From: an uncultured Bacilli bacterium
GTDB lineage: Bacteria; Bacillota_I; Bacilli_A; RF39; UBA660
Reading direction: 5' to 3'
NCBI GenBank assembly: GCA_934101425.1
Contig: CAKOQQ010000001.1
Location: forward strand, 62,001 to 126,000
DNA: 64,000 nucleotides
Both the position numbers and the translations under genes were made by a program. Shown one piece after another: positions 8,864 through 18,163 of this stretch. The first letter of the stretch is position 1; the number at the start of each line of letters is the position of its first letter. The notes beneath the pieces are model-generated. The model saw nothing but the letters and a program-made list of their open reading frames with translations, searched no databases and had not been told where the DNA came from.

Positions 8864-10112
8864 ATATACTTCTTGATACAGTGATAACTGGGCGCACACC
8901 GTAATTTGAACGGACAACTTGATAATAACGTAATACTCCATCAGAATCAATTATCCAAGCATAATCATTAAATCTAGTATATGCAGTGTTTGTCCAATAT
9001 CCAAAAGTACTAGAATCAGCTACATTACATCCATATGTTGTACAAGAGCTTGTATTATCAAATAGCCATGCATATTTGTTTGTTCCAACACTTCCTGTAT
9101 ATTCTGTTGTACTATTATTATGCAAATAATAATAATCTGCACCAGCTGTCCAACTAGGATTATCAGTTATTGTAGCTATTTCACTTGCTTCTATTAGTCT
9201 AGCTGTACTTTTAATAGCACTATTCCAAGAAGCTATATCACTATTTAATTGTGTTAATACTTCTTGTGGGCCATCTTCATTAGTACCACTAGATGCCCAT
9301 GCAACTGTTGCTGTCGTATTATGATCTAATAATAAAGTCATTTTTTCACTAGTTCCATTATCTAATATACTATACCATTTCATACAACCTGTTTTAGTGC
9401 CTGTTGTGCTTACTGCTTCAGCACTAGTACATTTAGCATTTGTAACTGGGTTATAATAGTATACTCGACCACTTACTAAATTAGATACTGCACCATCTCT
9501 TACTACTACATTTCTATATATTGTTGTAGTAGTTCCATATGAATCAGTTGCTGTATATTTAATATAATATACACCTTTTACACTCATATCTAGTGATGAT
9601 GAATCAACATTAACATCACTTATTACTTTTCCATTATAGTCATAGGCACTAGAGCCTTCTTCTTGATAAGAAGAATTTATACTATAATAAACTACTGTAT
9701 TTCCTGTCAATTTTATTGAAGGACTATTATTAGTAGTTTCTCTTACCTTTATAGTATCCTCATCTATTTCATATGTATATCTATTACCTTTTTTCTTTAT
9801 AATAAAAGTTAATGCATCATCAAAGTATTTATCATTATAAGGATTTTTTGTATCATTTTTTACAATACCTTCTATCTTTAATTGACCTAATGTTATTTTT
9901 ATTATTTCATCATCGTTTTCTGGCAATATTTCATTATTCATGTTGGCATATGATTCTACAGCATCTAATAATTCACTTATTTGAACTTTATATGCTTTTT
10001 CTTTTGATTGTTTTATATATCTATTTACTGATGGGACAGCAATTACTAATATTATTGATAATATTACTATTACAGCGAGTAACTCTACTAACGTAAATCC
10101 CTTTTTATTCAT
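8856..10112 (-). CDS. Type IV prepilin-like protein with DUF5011 and C-type-lectin-like C-terminus, copy 3
   Basis: 418 residues with the same architecture: prepilin leader NKKGFTLVELLAVIVIL, stalk, Ig-like domain, C-terminal domain with CMKW, RLIEASEI, YAWLFDN, YWTNTAY and GVRPVITV. It is more diverged from copies 1 and 2 than they are from each other. Its segment between YWTNTAY and GVRPV is as different as in the others but is AT-rich (33 of 95 bases G or C), with codons ending in T or A. It is the most upstream gene of the array and probably the older copy. Confidence 0.85.
   Translation of the reverse strand: MNKKGFTLVELLAVIVILSIILVIAVPSVNRYIKQSKEKAYKVQISELLDAVESYANMNNEILPENDDEIIKITLGQLKIEGIVKNDTKNPYNDKYFDDALTFIIKKKGNRYTYEIDEDTIKVRETTNNSPSIKLTGNTVVYYSINSSYQEEGSSAYDYNGKVISDVNVDSSSLDMSVKGVYYIKYTATDSYGTTTTIYRNVVVRDGAVSNLVSGRVYYYNPVTNAKCTSAEAVSTTGTKTGCMKWYSILDNGTSEKMTLLLDHNTTATVAWASSGTNEDGPQEVLTQLNSDIASWNSAIKSTARLIEASEIATITDNPSWTAGADYYYLHNNSTTEYTGSVGTNKYAWLFDNTSSCTTYGCNVADSSTFGYWTNTAYTRFNDYAWIIDSDGVLRYYQVVRSNYGVRPVITVSRSILR
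8887..8981 (-). repeat. Variable segment of copy 3 (AT-rich counterpart of the candidate variable repeats)
   Basis: Same position as the GC-rich variable repeats of copies 1 and 2, ending in the same GGTGTGCGCCCAGTT block, but without the excess of C-ending codons. It may be an inactive or ameliorated variable repeat or be derived from another template. Confidence 0.4.
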
Positions 10113-10137
10113 ATTTTTCCTACTTTCTACTATATTA

Positions 10138-10166
10138 ATTATATTTATTTATTTTTTATAAGTCAA
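10138..10166 (-). promoter_or_regulatory. Sigma-A promoter of prepilin-like copy 3
   Basis: Minus-strand TTGACT (10161-10166), 17-bp spacer, TATAAT (10138-10143), matching the promoters of copies 1 and 2. Confidence 0.8.
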
Positions 10167-10275
10167 GATTTGATTTATATATCATATAAATTAGTAATAA
10201 TAGGTTTTTTATTCACACCCTTTTTAAGTAAGTGAATATCCTATTAATGAAAATAAATGAAGGGGTGGATTATAT

Positions 10276-10710
10276 ATGTGTAATAATAATGAGACAAATA
10301 ATACTTCATGCATATCTGAAATTTTAGCTGTTATATGTCTTTTACAACAAAACGCTAGTTGCTGTGGTGACACTTGCCTAGATACTTGTGATAGAGGTTT
10401 CTTAGGTTGTGGAACTACTAGTTTAGGTTGTAATACAAGACCTATAATTCTATATACGACTGCAGGAAACGGAACACCATTTTCTATGCCAACCACTAAA
10501 ACAGCATTAACTTGTGATGGTGCTACTTGCTCCAGTGTATGCAGAATTGAAAAAATAGATGGAAATTGTGCAACATTTAGAGTATTACAAGAAAATACAG
10601 ATCAAACATCAGCTTATCCTTATGAAGCTACAAACTCATTTTTTACAATGAATTTAAATTGCTTATGTGCAATTAGATGCTTAAATGATACTTACGTAGA
10701 ATGCATATAA
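10276..10710 (+). CDS. CotY/CotZ-like cysteine-rich spore coat protein
   Basis: 144 residues with about 18 cysteines. The N-terminal CISEILAVICLLQ and the C-terminal LNCLCAIRCLND block match the CotY/CotZ (exosporium/insoluble coat) family, whose members cross-link into disulfide-bonded lattices in the outer spore coat. The ATG follows a GGGGTGG ribosome site. It stands alone between the divergent prepilin array and a convergent small gene. An inverted repeat (ATAGG...GTGAAT/CCTAT, about 10207-10252) lies upstream; no sigma-K promoter could be assigned with confidence. Confidence 0.8.
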   Translation: MCNNNETNNTSCISEILAVICLLQQNASCCGDTCLDTCDRGFLGCGTTSLGCNTRPIILYTTAGNGTPFSMPTTKTALTCDGATCSSVCRIEKIDGNCATFRVLQENTDQTSAYPYEATNSFFTMNLNCLCAIRCLNDTYVECI

Positions 10711-10736
10711 AAACTTCACATTGTGAAGTTTTTTTA
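10709..10736. terminator. Bidirectional terminator between CotY-like gene and 10734-11036
   Basis: Inverted repeat AACTTCAC/GTGAAGTT flanked by A and T runs, placed between two convergent genes. The plus-strand T run is longer. Confidence 0.8.
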
Positions 10737-11036
10737 TTTGGCATAATTTATATCTATAATATCATTTATATTAATTCTTTCATTTTGCATAGTAAGAATA
10801 TAGTCAGGACCTCTACCAATAATTCTTTTTGTTATAGTTTTATCTTCTAAAGTTATTTCTACATCAGCTTTATATATATAGTTTTTAGCATTAAAAATAG
10901 CATCTATTTTATCTCTAACACTTTTACCTATTAGACTAGGTCTTTTATTTTTTTCATCTAATTTAGAATAATATACAGAATTATTATTAGCATTCCTTAT
11001 ATTCTTATTAGCAAATACTTTAGGAAGTTTATCCAT
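10734..11036 (-). CDS. Hypothetical protein (100 aa)
   Basis: Not recognised. Basic N-terminal half (asparagine- and lysine-rich), then a KADVEITLEDKTITKRIIGR stretch that looks like beta strands. No signal peptide or membrane segment. The ATG at 11036 follows GTGAG. Convergent with the coat gene and 33 bp downstream of the SGNH hydrolase-like gene's neighbour promoter region. The clean reading frame and ribosome site support a real gene. Confidence 0.6.
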   Translation of the reverse strand: MDKLPKVFANKNIRNANNNSVYYSKLDEKNKRPSLIGKSVRDKIDAIFNAKNYIYKADVEITLEDKTITKRIIGRGPDYILTMQNERININDIIDINYAK

Positions 11037-11069
11037 ATTTCACCTCACTAAAGTTTATTCTTATATATT

Positions 11070-12281
11070 TTATTTTATACCATGAGTACGAATATAATTA
11101 TGTATTACTTTTGAGCCTTCCTTACCAATGTGATTTATATCACCACTTTTTTCATATCCACTTTTTAAATGTCCTTCGCTATTTTTTAATGATTCAGCCA
11201 CATTTAAGAAATATACATTTTCTTCTTCGCACATTTCAGCTAAATAGTAGTTATATTTGTTTATTTTTTCATTAGTTAAATTACCTTTTAAACTAGTAGC
11301 TTTTGGTACTGGAAGTATTGATTGAATAACTACTACTGTATTTGGACTAGATTCTTTTATTTCTTTTATTAATTCTCTATAGTTAGATATAAAGAAATCT
11401 TTTTCTTCTGTTGCAACAGAATTTTCACCAAGAGCGATAATTATTTTTTTTGGCTTCTTTTCTTTTACCATTTCTACTAATGTTTTACCGGTTTCTTGAT
11501 AATTTACATCTATTTTAGCCGTTAACATTTGTTCTGAAGTAGCTCCATTTTTCTTCCATAAAGCTACTGGATAATAACTTTTATAATATATGAAAGTAGA
11601 ATCTCCAGCAAATACGAAACTATTCGCATAATTTTCTCCCATATCACTTGTTTCTTTTAATATAGCTTTAGTAAAATATCCATCTAAACTAAAATCAGTT
11701 AAAGATTGTTCAGTAGGACTATTGGTAACTACTTTTACTACTCTAGTTTCTTTAGCTTCATTACCACTATTATCTCTTACAGTATATGATACTTCATATG
11801 TACCTTCTTTAGTACTATCTATATTATTAGTAATTTTTACATTTTTAGTAATATCTTTATCTAAATTATCTGATGCTGTATAACCCGGTTCATTATATTT
11901 TTCGTTTTTCTTAAGTACTACAGTGCCACCTTTTAATATAATAGTTGGTTTTATACTATCTTTTATTCTAACTAATTTTTTAGTACTAACACTTTTTTTA
12001 CCTTCCCTATAAGTAAAAGTTACTTCATATTTGCCACTTTTATAACTAATATCAGTTACTTCTACATTACTAGTTACATCTTTCTTCTTATAAGTAGCTT
12101 TAAAACTAATGTCTACACCACTTTCATTAGAAATAAAGTATTCTTCACTTATATTTATTTTTAAATTACTTTTAAATATTAATTTTATTAGTCCTATAAA
12201 TAAGTATATTATTAAAAATAATACTACTAATGCTGTAAAAACTCTTTTATAATTTAATCTTCTTTTCTTTTTCTTAGCCAT
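11070..12281 (-). CDS. Membrane-anchored SGNH-type hydrolase with Ig-like (DUF5011) domain
   Basis: Start chosen at ATG 12281, preceded by GGAGG; an in-frame ATG at 12299 would lie upstream of that site. 403 residues: basic N-terminus and transmembrane segment (about 15-35), two beta-rich regions, the second DUF5011-type (about 105-185), then an SGNH domain with FAGDSTF (nucleophile Ser block), ALGENS (Gly-Asn block) and DINHIGKEG (Asp/His block). Such enzymes act outside the cell as esterases or acetyltransfer/deacetylation enzymes on glycans. Substrate unknown. Confidence 0.75.
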   Translation of the reverse strand: MAKKKKRRLNYKRVFTALVVLFLIIYLFIGLIKLIFKSNLKINISEEYFISNESGVDISFKATYKKKDVTSNVEVTDISYKSGKYEVTFTYREGKKSVSTKKLVRIKDSIKPTIILKGGTVVLKKNEKYNEPGYTASDNLDKDITKNVKITNNIDSTKEGTYEVSYTVRDNSGNEAKETRVVKVVTNSPTEQSLTDFSLDGYFTKAILKETSDMGENYANSFVFAGDSTFIYYKSYYPVALWKKNGATSEQMLTAKIDVNYQETGKTLVEMVKEKKPKKIIIALGENSVATEEKDFFISNYRELIKEIKESSPNTVVVIQSILPVPKATSLKGNLTNEKINKYNYYLAEMCEEENVYFLNVAESLKNSEGHLKSGYEKSGDINHIGKEGSKVIHNYIRTHGIK

Positions 12282-12330
12282 TTTTATCCTCCATATCATA
12301 ATAACGATTATAACACAAAATTAATATAAT

Positions 12331-12354
12331 AAAAAGGATAGTTTAACTATCCTT
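12331..12354 (-). terminator. Rho-independent terminator of prepilin-like gene 12355-13254
   Basis: Minus-strand stem AAGGATAGTT/AACTATCCTT followed by a T run, directly after the stop codon. Confidence 0.85.
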
Positions 12355-13254
12355 CTATATTTTAGATAATACTGTTACTAATCCTAAACTTGGTAAGTCA
12401 AGTGTCATATACCCATACTCACTATCAAACTCAGTTAATTCAATTAATGATACTTCTTCAGTATTAGGATTTATTAGCATAACTAATAAATTATTCATTT
12501 CTTCTACTTTAGCGGCTTCACATGTAAATGTTAAAGTTATATTTTTATCATGAGTAAATGATAAAGTATTGCCTTCTTTTATAGCTATATCATAAATAGG
12601 TGTTAAAGCATCATAATCTTCTACATTTACTTTTACTCCTGTAGTAGTTACTAAATTAGTTGTGTTTTTATTTAAAGCATTAAGTAATTCTTCAAATGTA
12701 ACTATTTCATCATCACTATTAAATCTTTCTACAGCCTTACTTACTAAAGTACTAGAATATCTTTTAGGATTAGATATATATACTTTAATATTACTATTTC
12801 CAACTAAAATATTTTCTATGATAAAGCCTGCTCTACCATCTGTAAGTACTGGATTATCTTCTATTACTGGTGTTTCTATAGTGCATTCACTTTCATCTGT
12901 TTTAGTGCTTGTAATAGTTCCATTAGATGATACTTCAATGCAGTATCCTGATATATACATTTTACCACTTGCATTACCGTTAGTATCATAACTAAGTAAT
13001 CCTTTTTTAGCTTGTTCTCCATCATATTTTAATGTGTTAGTGCTTAAATCAACATTAGAATTTGGCTTATTATCCATTTTATTTTGCATATAATGTTTTT
13101 TTGCAGTGTCTACTATATTTCTTGCACTTGCTTCTGCTGCACTTTTCTTTGAGTCTTCTATAATATTTAATACTGCAGGGGTTGCAATTAGTGCTATTAC
13201 TGCTAATATTACTATAACCGCTAATAGCTCTATTAATGTAAATCCTTTTTTCAT
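12355..13254 (-). CDS. Type IV prepilin-like surface protein
   Basis: The start is at ATG 13254 (AGGAAG site upstream), giving the leader MKKGFTLIELLAVIVILAVIALIATPAVL; an open extension to 13296 adds residues that would bury the leader. 299 residues: prepilin motif, helical stalk with SARNIVDTAKKHY, a KMYISGYCIEV strand region, and a C-terminal beta-rich half ending LPSLGLVTVL. It shares this plan with 18605-19513 but lacks the lectin-like C-terminus of the array at 6-10 kb. Own terminator. Probably a minor pilin or pseudopilin-like adhesin. Confidence 0.8.
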   Translation of the reverse strand: MKKGFTLIELLAVIVILAVIALIATPAVLNIIEDSKKSAAEASARNIVDTAKKHYMQNKMDNKPNSNVDLSTNTLKYDGEQAKKGLLSYDTNGNASGKMYISGYCIEVSSNGTITSTKTDESECTIETPVIEDNPVLTDGRAGFIIENILVGNSNIKVYISNPKRYSSTLVSKAVERFNSDDEIVTFEELLNALNKNTTNLVTTTGVKVNVEDYDALTPIYDIAIKEGNTLSFTHDKNITLTFTCEAAKVEEMNNLLVMLINPNTEEVSLIELTEFDSEYGYMTLDLPSLGLVTVLSKI

Positions 13255-13309
13255 ATAATCTTCCTTTTCACAAAAATAATTATAACATACTATCAAATAT
13301 TTTTAAATT

Positions 13310-14077
13310 CTATTTATTTAATTTATAACCAAAATATATACCAGTAATAAACAAGATTATTCCTATAATGTATTCATGTATTAAATAAGTACTTATAATC
13401 ATTTTTAATAAAACTAAAATAGATGATAATGAAAAACCTAATATAACAAAATAAAAGTCTATTTTATAATTATCGAGTAAATACTTTATTAACTTTGTTA
13501 GCAAAAAAAGAAATATTGCCATACCTAATAAAAAAGGCACTAGATCTATTATTAATAATTTACTAAACATCGTCATTATGTAATTATAACTACCTAACAT
13601 TAAATGGATACTAGTTCCACTTACTCCTGGTACTATCATGCTTATTAGTTCTATACCACCTAGCATAATAAGCGTTATAAAACTATAATTAGTTATTTTT
13701 ATATTTACATTATTAATTAATATCATTAAAAGTATGGGAATAATACTAAGTAAGATGTTTTTTATAGTAATTTTTGATTTAATTTCTACTAATATTTCTT
13801 TTAATCCGCCAATAATTAGTCCTATAAAAAGTAACATAGTCCAAAAATAATAGTTATTTACAAAATATAGCACAACATTACTAAAAAAAACTATAGAAAT
13901 ACCCATTCCAATACTTAATAATGTCAAATATTGTATACTTTTTTTGTTAAATAAATTATTTAAAGCTCTAATACTTTCTTCGTATACTCCTAAGCTAATT
14001 GCAAGTACAGCTCCACTTACTCCTGGTAGTATTTTACCTATGCCAATTATAAAACCATATAGTATTAATTTAAACAT
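13310..14077 (-). CDS. DUF368 membrane protein, PopT-like undecaprenyl-phosphate translocase
   Basis: 255 residues with about eight hydrophobic segments and the family motif GIGKILPGVSGA near the N-terminus, echoed later by ISMIVPGVSGTS. DUF368 proteins (PopT) have been implicated in returning undecaprenyl phosphate across the membrane for wall synthesis. The ATG at 14077 has GAGG five bases upstream; a GTG at 14083 would be too close to it. It lies head-to-head with the FAD dehydrogenase gene, with 54 bp between them. Confidence 0.75.
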   Translation of the reverse strand: MFKLILYGFIIGIGKILPGVSGAVLAISLGVYEESIRALNNLFNKKSIQYLTLLSIGMGISIVFFSNVVLYFVNNYYFWTMLLFIGLIIGGLKEILVEIKSKITIKNILLSIIPILLMILINNVNIKITNYSFITLIMLGGIELISMIVPGVSGTSIHLMLGSYNYIMTMFSKLLIIDLVPFLLGMAIFLFLLTKLIKYLLDNYKIDFYFVILGFSLSSILVLLKMIISTYLIHEYIIGIILFITGIYFGYKLNK

Positions 14078-14131
14078 ATTCACCTCTATACATTGTATTT
14101 ATTTATATGGTAAAATATTATTGGTGATGAT

Positions 14132-15514
14132 ATGTATGATGTAGCGGTAGTAGGAGCTGGTCCTGCTGGATTATTTGCTTGTTATGAACTTATAGAAAAT
14201 AATCCCAAATTAAAAGTAATATTAATAGACAAAGGTAAAAAAGCAGAAAATAGAGTATGCCCTATGACTAAAAATGGTGGCAAATGTTTAAATTGTAATC
14301 CATGTGCAATTTTATCAGGTTATGGCGGAGCTGGAACTTTTTCTGATGGCAAATTAAATTTTATTCCTAAACTTGGTAAATCTGATTTATTTAAATATAT
14401 GAGTATAACAGAAGCTAATAAACTAATTGACGATACTGAAGTTATATTTAATAAATTTCATATGGATGCCGAAGTATATCCATCAAATATTGATGAAGCA
14501 AATGAAATAAAAAAAGAAGTAGCTAAAACAGGAGCTAGACTTTTACTTATTCGTCAAAAACACTTAGGTAGTGATAAGTTACCTCACTATATTAAAGAAT
14601 TTAGTGATTATTTAGAAAACAAAGGTGTAACTTTAAAAGAAAACTTAGATGTACTTGATATTAAAAGTATTAAAAAAGATGAACATGAAATAATAACTAA
14701 TAAAGAAATTATAAAAGCTAAAAAAGTTATAGTAGCACCTGGTAGAACCGGCGCTAAATGGATACAAAGTCTAGCAGACAAATATAATATTTCTTATGTA
14801 TCACAAAGTATAGAAATCGGTGTTAGGGTAGAAGTTAGAAAAGAAATATTAGAAGATATAACTAATGTAATATATGATCCTACAATATTTATTAAGACTG
14901 ATACATATTCAGATGAAATAAGAACATTTTGTACTAATCCTGGTGGATTTGTTGCAAAAGAAAACTACTATGGATATATTTGTGTAAATGGACATTCGCT
15001 AAAAGACATTAAATCGGATAATTCTAATTTTGCTTTTATAAGTAAAGTTGGACTTACTCATCCTGTTACTAACACTAGAGAATATGGAGAATCTATAGCT
15101 CATATCGCTAATGTTCTTGGAGATTCTAAACCTATAATTCAAACACTTAGAGATTTGAAAAAAGGCAGAAGAAGTGAATGGAAAAGAATAAATAAAGGAT
15201 TTATAGAACCTACACTAAAAGATTGTGTAGCAGGTGATTTAGCTTTAGTATTACCTCATAGAATAATTACTAATATAATAGAAGGGCTTGAAAAATTAGA
15301 TAAAATTATTCCTGGTGTAAATAATGATGAAACACTTTTATATGGTCCTGAAATTAAATTCTTTAGTAATGAAATAACTACTAATAATAATTTCAAATTA
15401 GAAGATTATGATATATATTTTGTAGGTGATGGAGCTGGCAAAGCAGGAAATATAGTTACAGCCGCTGCAACTGGTTTAGTAGCCGCTAGAGACATAATAA
15501 AGAACGCTAAATAG
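14132..15514 (+). CDS. FAD-dependent dehydrogenase (COG2509-like)
   Basis: 460 residues. N-terminal dinucleotide-binding motif VVGAGPAG (7-14), a cysteine-rich loop CLNCNPCAILSGYGGAG, and the C-terminal FAD motif YFVGDGAGKAGNIVTAAATG. This matches the uncharacterised FAD-dependent dehydrogenases of COG2509. Substrate and electron partner are unknown. The ATG follows GGTGAT. It is transcribed alone and ends at a terminator shared with the convergent ATPase gene. Confidence 0.8.
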   Translation: MYDVAVVGAGPAGLFACYELIENNPKLKVILIDKGKKAENRVCPMTKNGGKCLNCNPCAILSGYGGAGTFSDGKLNFIPKLGKSDLFKYMSITEANKLIDDTEVIFNKFHMDAEVYPSNIDEANEIKKEVAKTGARLLLIRQKHLGSDKLPHYIKEFSDYLENKGVTLKENLDVLDIKSIKKDEHEIITNKEIIKAKKVIVAPGRTGAKWIQSLADKYNISYVSQSIEIGVRVEVRKEILEDITNVIYDPTIFIKTDTYSDEIRTFCTNPGGFVAKENYYGYICVNGHSLKDIKSDNSNFAFISKVGLTHPVTNTREYGESIAHIANVLGDSKPIIQTLRDLKKGRRSEWKRINKGFIEPTLKDCVAGDLALVLPHRIITNIIEGLEKLDKIIPGVNNDETLLYGPEIKFFSNEITTNNNFKLEDYDIYFVGDGAGKAGNIVTAAATGLVAARDIIKNAK

Positions 15515-15524
15515 CGTTCTTTTT
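15500..15524. terminator. Terminator at end of FAD dehydrogenase gene
   Basis: Stem AGAACGCT/AGCGTTCT with a loop of four and a run of T; it contains the stop codon of the plus-strand gene and lies before the convergent ATPase stop. Confidence 0.85.
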
Positions 15525-18076
15525 CATACACCAGTATTTATACCTTTCTTCTTTAATATATATTTTCTTATAAAATCTACAGGAATTACAGTACTAGATA
15601 TAAGAATCATAATAAATAATTCTTTTAAAGTAAGACCAGAAGTTCTAAATATAGTACCACCATAATATATAAGTAAAAGTTGTATAACAAGTATTAAACT
15701 TATTATAAATATAAATACTCTATTTTTTATTAAATTAGATAATATATTAAGTCTATTAGTACGAGCATTAAAACTATTAAATATAGATATAAATATAAAT
15801 AAACCAAAAAAAGCAGTCATTAAGTATATATTATTTGGACTAGGTCTAAATAAACTATTTATAAATTTACTCTTTAAAAAGAATATACATAATAAAGATG
15901 AATATATACCAGTAAATAATATTTCATTTAGCATATAACTATTTATTATATGTTCATTTTTATTTTTAGGCTTTTCATGCATATACTCAGTAAGAGCTGG
16001 TTCATAAGAAAAAGCAAGTCCAGCAAGAGTATCCATTACCATATTTATCCATAACATTTGAATAACTGTAACTGGTACTCCAACTCCTATGAATGGTCCT
16101 ATTATTGATAAAGATACAGCACACAAATTTACAGTAAGCTGAAATATTATAAATTTTCTAATACTTTTAAATATTGTTCTACCATACAAAATAGCAGATG
16201 TAATAGATTTAAAATTATCATCTAATATAACAATATCAGCAGCTTCCTTAGCAACTTCAGTCCCACTTCCCATAGCAAATCCTATATCAGCTTTTTTTAA
16301 AGCAGGAGCATCGTTTACTCCATCTCCAGTCATACCTACTACTAAATCCATTTCTTGAGATAATCTAACTAATCTACTTTTATCAATAGGTAAAGCTCTA
16401 GCAACTACTCTTATTTTACTTAATTTTTGTTTTACTTCTTCATCAGTCATCTTATCTAACTCATCACTAGTTAAAACTAAACTATCTTTTTCAATTAAAC
16501 CTATTTCATTAGCAATATTATAAGCAGTATCTTTATTATCTCCTGTAATCATAACAGTTTGTATGCCAGAAGATTTAACTAATTGAATGCTTTCTTTAAT
16601 ATTTTTTCTTATTTCATCTTTTATAAGAATAATACCTACTAAAGTTATACTTCTTGTAGTAGCAGAAAAAGTACCTACTAATATTACTCTAATACCTCTT
16701 TTAGTATAACTATCAATTAAACTATTAATTTTACTTTTACTATATATTTTCTTTATATTACCTAAATTATCATAATAATTAGTTACATAAGGTAATATTT
16801 TTTCTGGTGCCCCTTTAATTAAATTTATATTATCAGTATAAGTAATTGAATACTTATTTTTGCTATCAAAAGGTACCACTTTATTTTTATTTATTTTTAC
16901 TTCTTCCATAAAAAAACCTAGTAAAGCTCTATCAGTAATATTACTACCAGTAATTACATTATTTTCAATAAAACTATCATTGTTACCAACCATACTAAGT
17001 TTTAATATGTCATAATACTTTCTATTTTTTATTTCATTCTTATTGTAATAGTGATTTAAATCTCCATCTATTACATCAATTACTTCTAATTTACCATTTG
17101 TAAGAGTCCCTGTTTTATCAGTAAATAAAATATTTATATTTCCAGAAGTTTCTATACCTACTAATTTTCTTACTAAAACATTATTTTTAAGCATACGCTT
17201 CATATTTGATGATAATACTAAAGTAATCATCATAGGAAGTCCTTCTGGTACAGCTACTACTATAACAGTTACAGTAAGAGTTAGTGCATATAAAATATAG
17301 CCAAACATTAATCTAAAGTTAGTTATAGTATTTATAATATTATTTATATTATAACCATTATCAATTACTATAACTTTAAATAAATAAGAAAAACTAACTA
17401 AAAATGAGGCTATATATCCTAATTTGCTAATAATAGATGCTAACTTACGTAATCTTATTTTTAAAGGACTATCTATTTTCTTTTCTTGTAGTTCTAATGA
17501 TAACTTACCATAAAAAGTATTATTACCAACACTAGTAACTTTCATTTTACCTCTTTTACTATATACAGTAGTTCCTCTATATAAAGTGTTTTCATAAATA
17601 GTTTTAACAGCTTCTTTAGTTTCACCATTTATAGATGATTCATTTACTTCAATAGTTCCTTCAATTAAAATTCCATCGGCAGGTATCATATCACCAGACT
17701 CTAATAAAACAATATCACCTACTACAATATCATCTATATTTACAGTTACTAATTTATTATCTCTATATACTTTTGCTTTTAATTTAGAAGATTCTTCTTG
17801 CAACTTTATAAAAGCTTTTTCACTACCATATTCAGATATAGTAGATATAAAAGATGCTAAAAATATAGCTATTACTATACCAATAGTTTCATACCAATCA
17901 AAATTTTTCATAAAGAATACTAATTTAATTGCAAGAGCTATTAAAAGAATTCTAATTATAGGATCTCCAAAAGATTCTAATAATAAACTTAAAAAACTAT
18001 TCTTTTTGCTAGTTGTTATACTATTATTTCCATATTTATTTCTACTAATTTCTACCTCTTTGAAATCAAGTCCCAT
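15524..18076 (-). CDS. P-type Ca2+-transporting ATPase (P2 family)
   Basis: The start is placed at ATG 18076, which has AGGAGG at 18081-18086; a TTG at 18136 upstream would lie inside the previous terminator. 850 residues: N-terminal cation ATPase region, about ten transmembrane segments, phosphorylation motif DKTGTLT (Asp320), hinge GDGVNDAP, and PEGLP (277-281) in the fourth membrane helix, the calcium-binding signature of SERCA/PMCA pumps. The pump probably exports Ca2+ from the cytoplasm. Mn2+ cannot be excluded. Confidence 0.88.
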   Translation of the reverse strand: MGLDFKEVEISRNKYGNNSITTSKKNSFLSLLLESFGDPIIRILLIALAIKLVFFMKNFDWYETIGIVIAIFLASFISTISEYGSEKAFIKLQEESSKLKAKVYRDNKLVTVNIDDIVVGDIVLLESGDMIPADGILIEGTIEVNESSINGETKEAVKTIYENTLYRGTTVYSKRGKMKVTSVGNNTFYGKLSLELQEKKIDSPLKIRLRKLASIISKLGYIASFLVSFSYLFKVIVIDNGYNINNIINTITNFRLMFGYILYALTLTVTVIVVAVPEGLPMMITLVLSSNMKRMLKNNVLVRKLVGIETSGNINILFTDKTGTLTNGKLEVIDVIDGDLNHYYNKNEIKNRKYYDILKLSMVGNNDSFIENNVITGSNITDRALLGFFMEEVKINKNKVVPFDSKNKYSITYTDNINLIKGAPEKILPYVTNYYDNLGNIKKIYSKSKINSLIDSYTKRGIRVILVGTFSATTRSITLVGIILIKDEIRKNIKESIQLVKSSGIQTVMITGDNKDTAYNIANEIGLIEKDSLVLTSDELDKMTDEEVKQKLSKIRVVARALPIDKSRLVRLSQEMDLVVGMTGDGVNDAPALKKADIGFAMGSGTEVAKEAADIVILDDNFKSITSAILYGRTIFKSIRKFIIFQLTVNLCAVSLSIIGPFIGVGVPVTVIQMLWINMVMDTLAGLAFSYEPALTEYMHEKPKNKNEHIINSYMLNEILFTGIYSSLLCIFFLKSKFINSLFRPSPNNIYLMTAFFGLFIFISIFNSFNARTNRLNILSNLIKNRVFIFIISLILVIQLLLIYYGGTIFRTSGLTLKELFIMILISSTVIPVDFIRKYILKKKGINTGV

Positions 18077-18132
18077 ATTGCCTCCTAATAAAGTATATAA
18101 ACTACTTTCTTTATTAGAAGAAAATTTATTCG

Positions 18133-18163
18133 ACAAAAAAAGTAGAATTATCTTTCTACTTTT
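18133..18163 (-). terminator. Rho-independent terminator of gene 18148-18543
   Basis: Minus-strand stem AAAGTAGAA/TTCTACTTT, loop AGATAA, then T run. It covers the last codons of the upstream gene and precedes the ATPase gene, whose promoter must lie in the short stretch after it. Confidence 0.8.

Noticed and set aside
10199..10252. Inverted repeats upstream of the CotY-like gene as a riboswitch
   Set aside because: Only an imperfect hairpin is visible; no known aptamer pattern and no terminator-antiterminator arrangement.
10224..10496. Minus-strand frame opposite the CotY-like gene
   Set aside because: No ribosome site, and the plus-strand frame has clear coat-protein homology.
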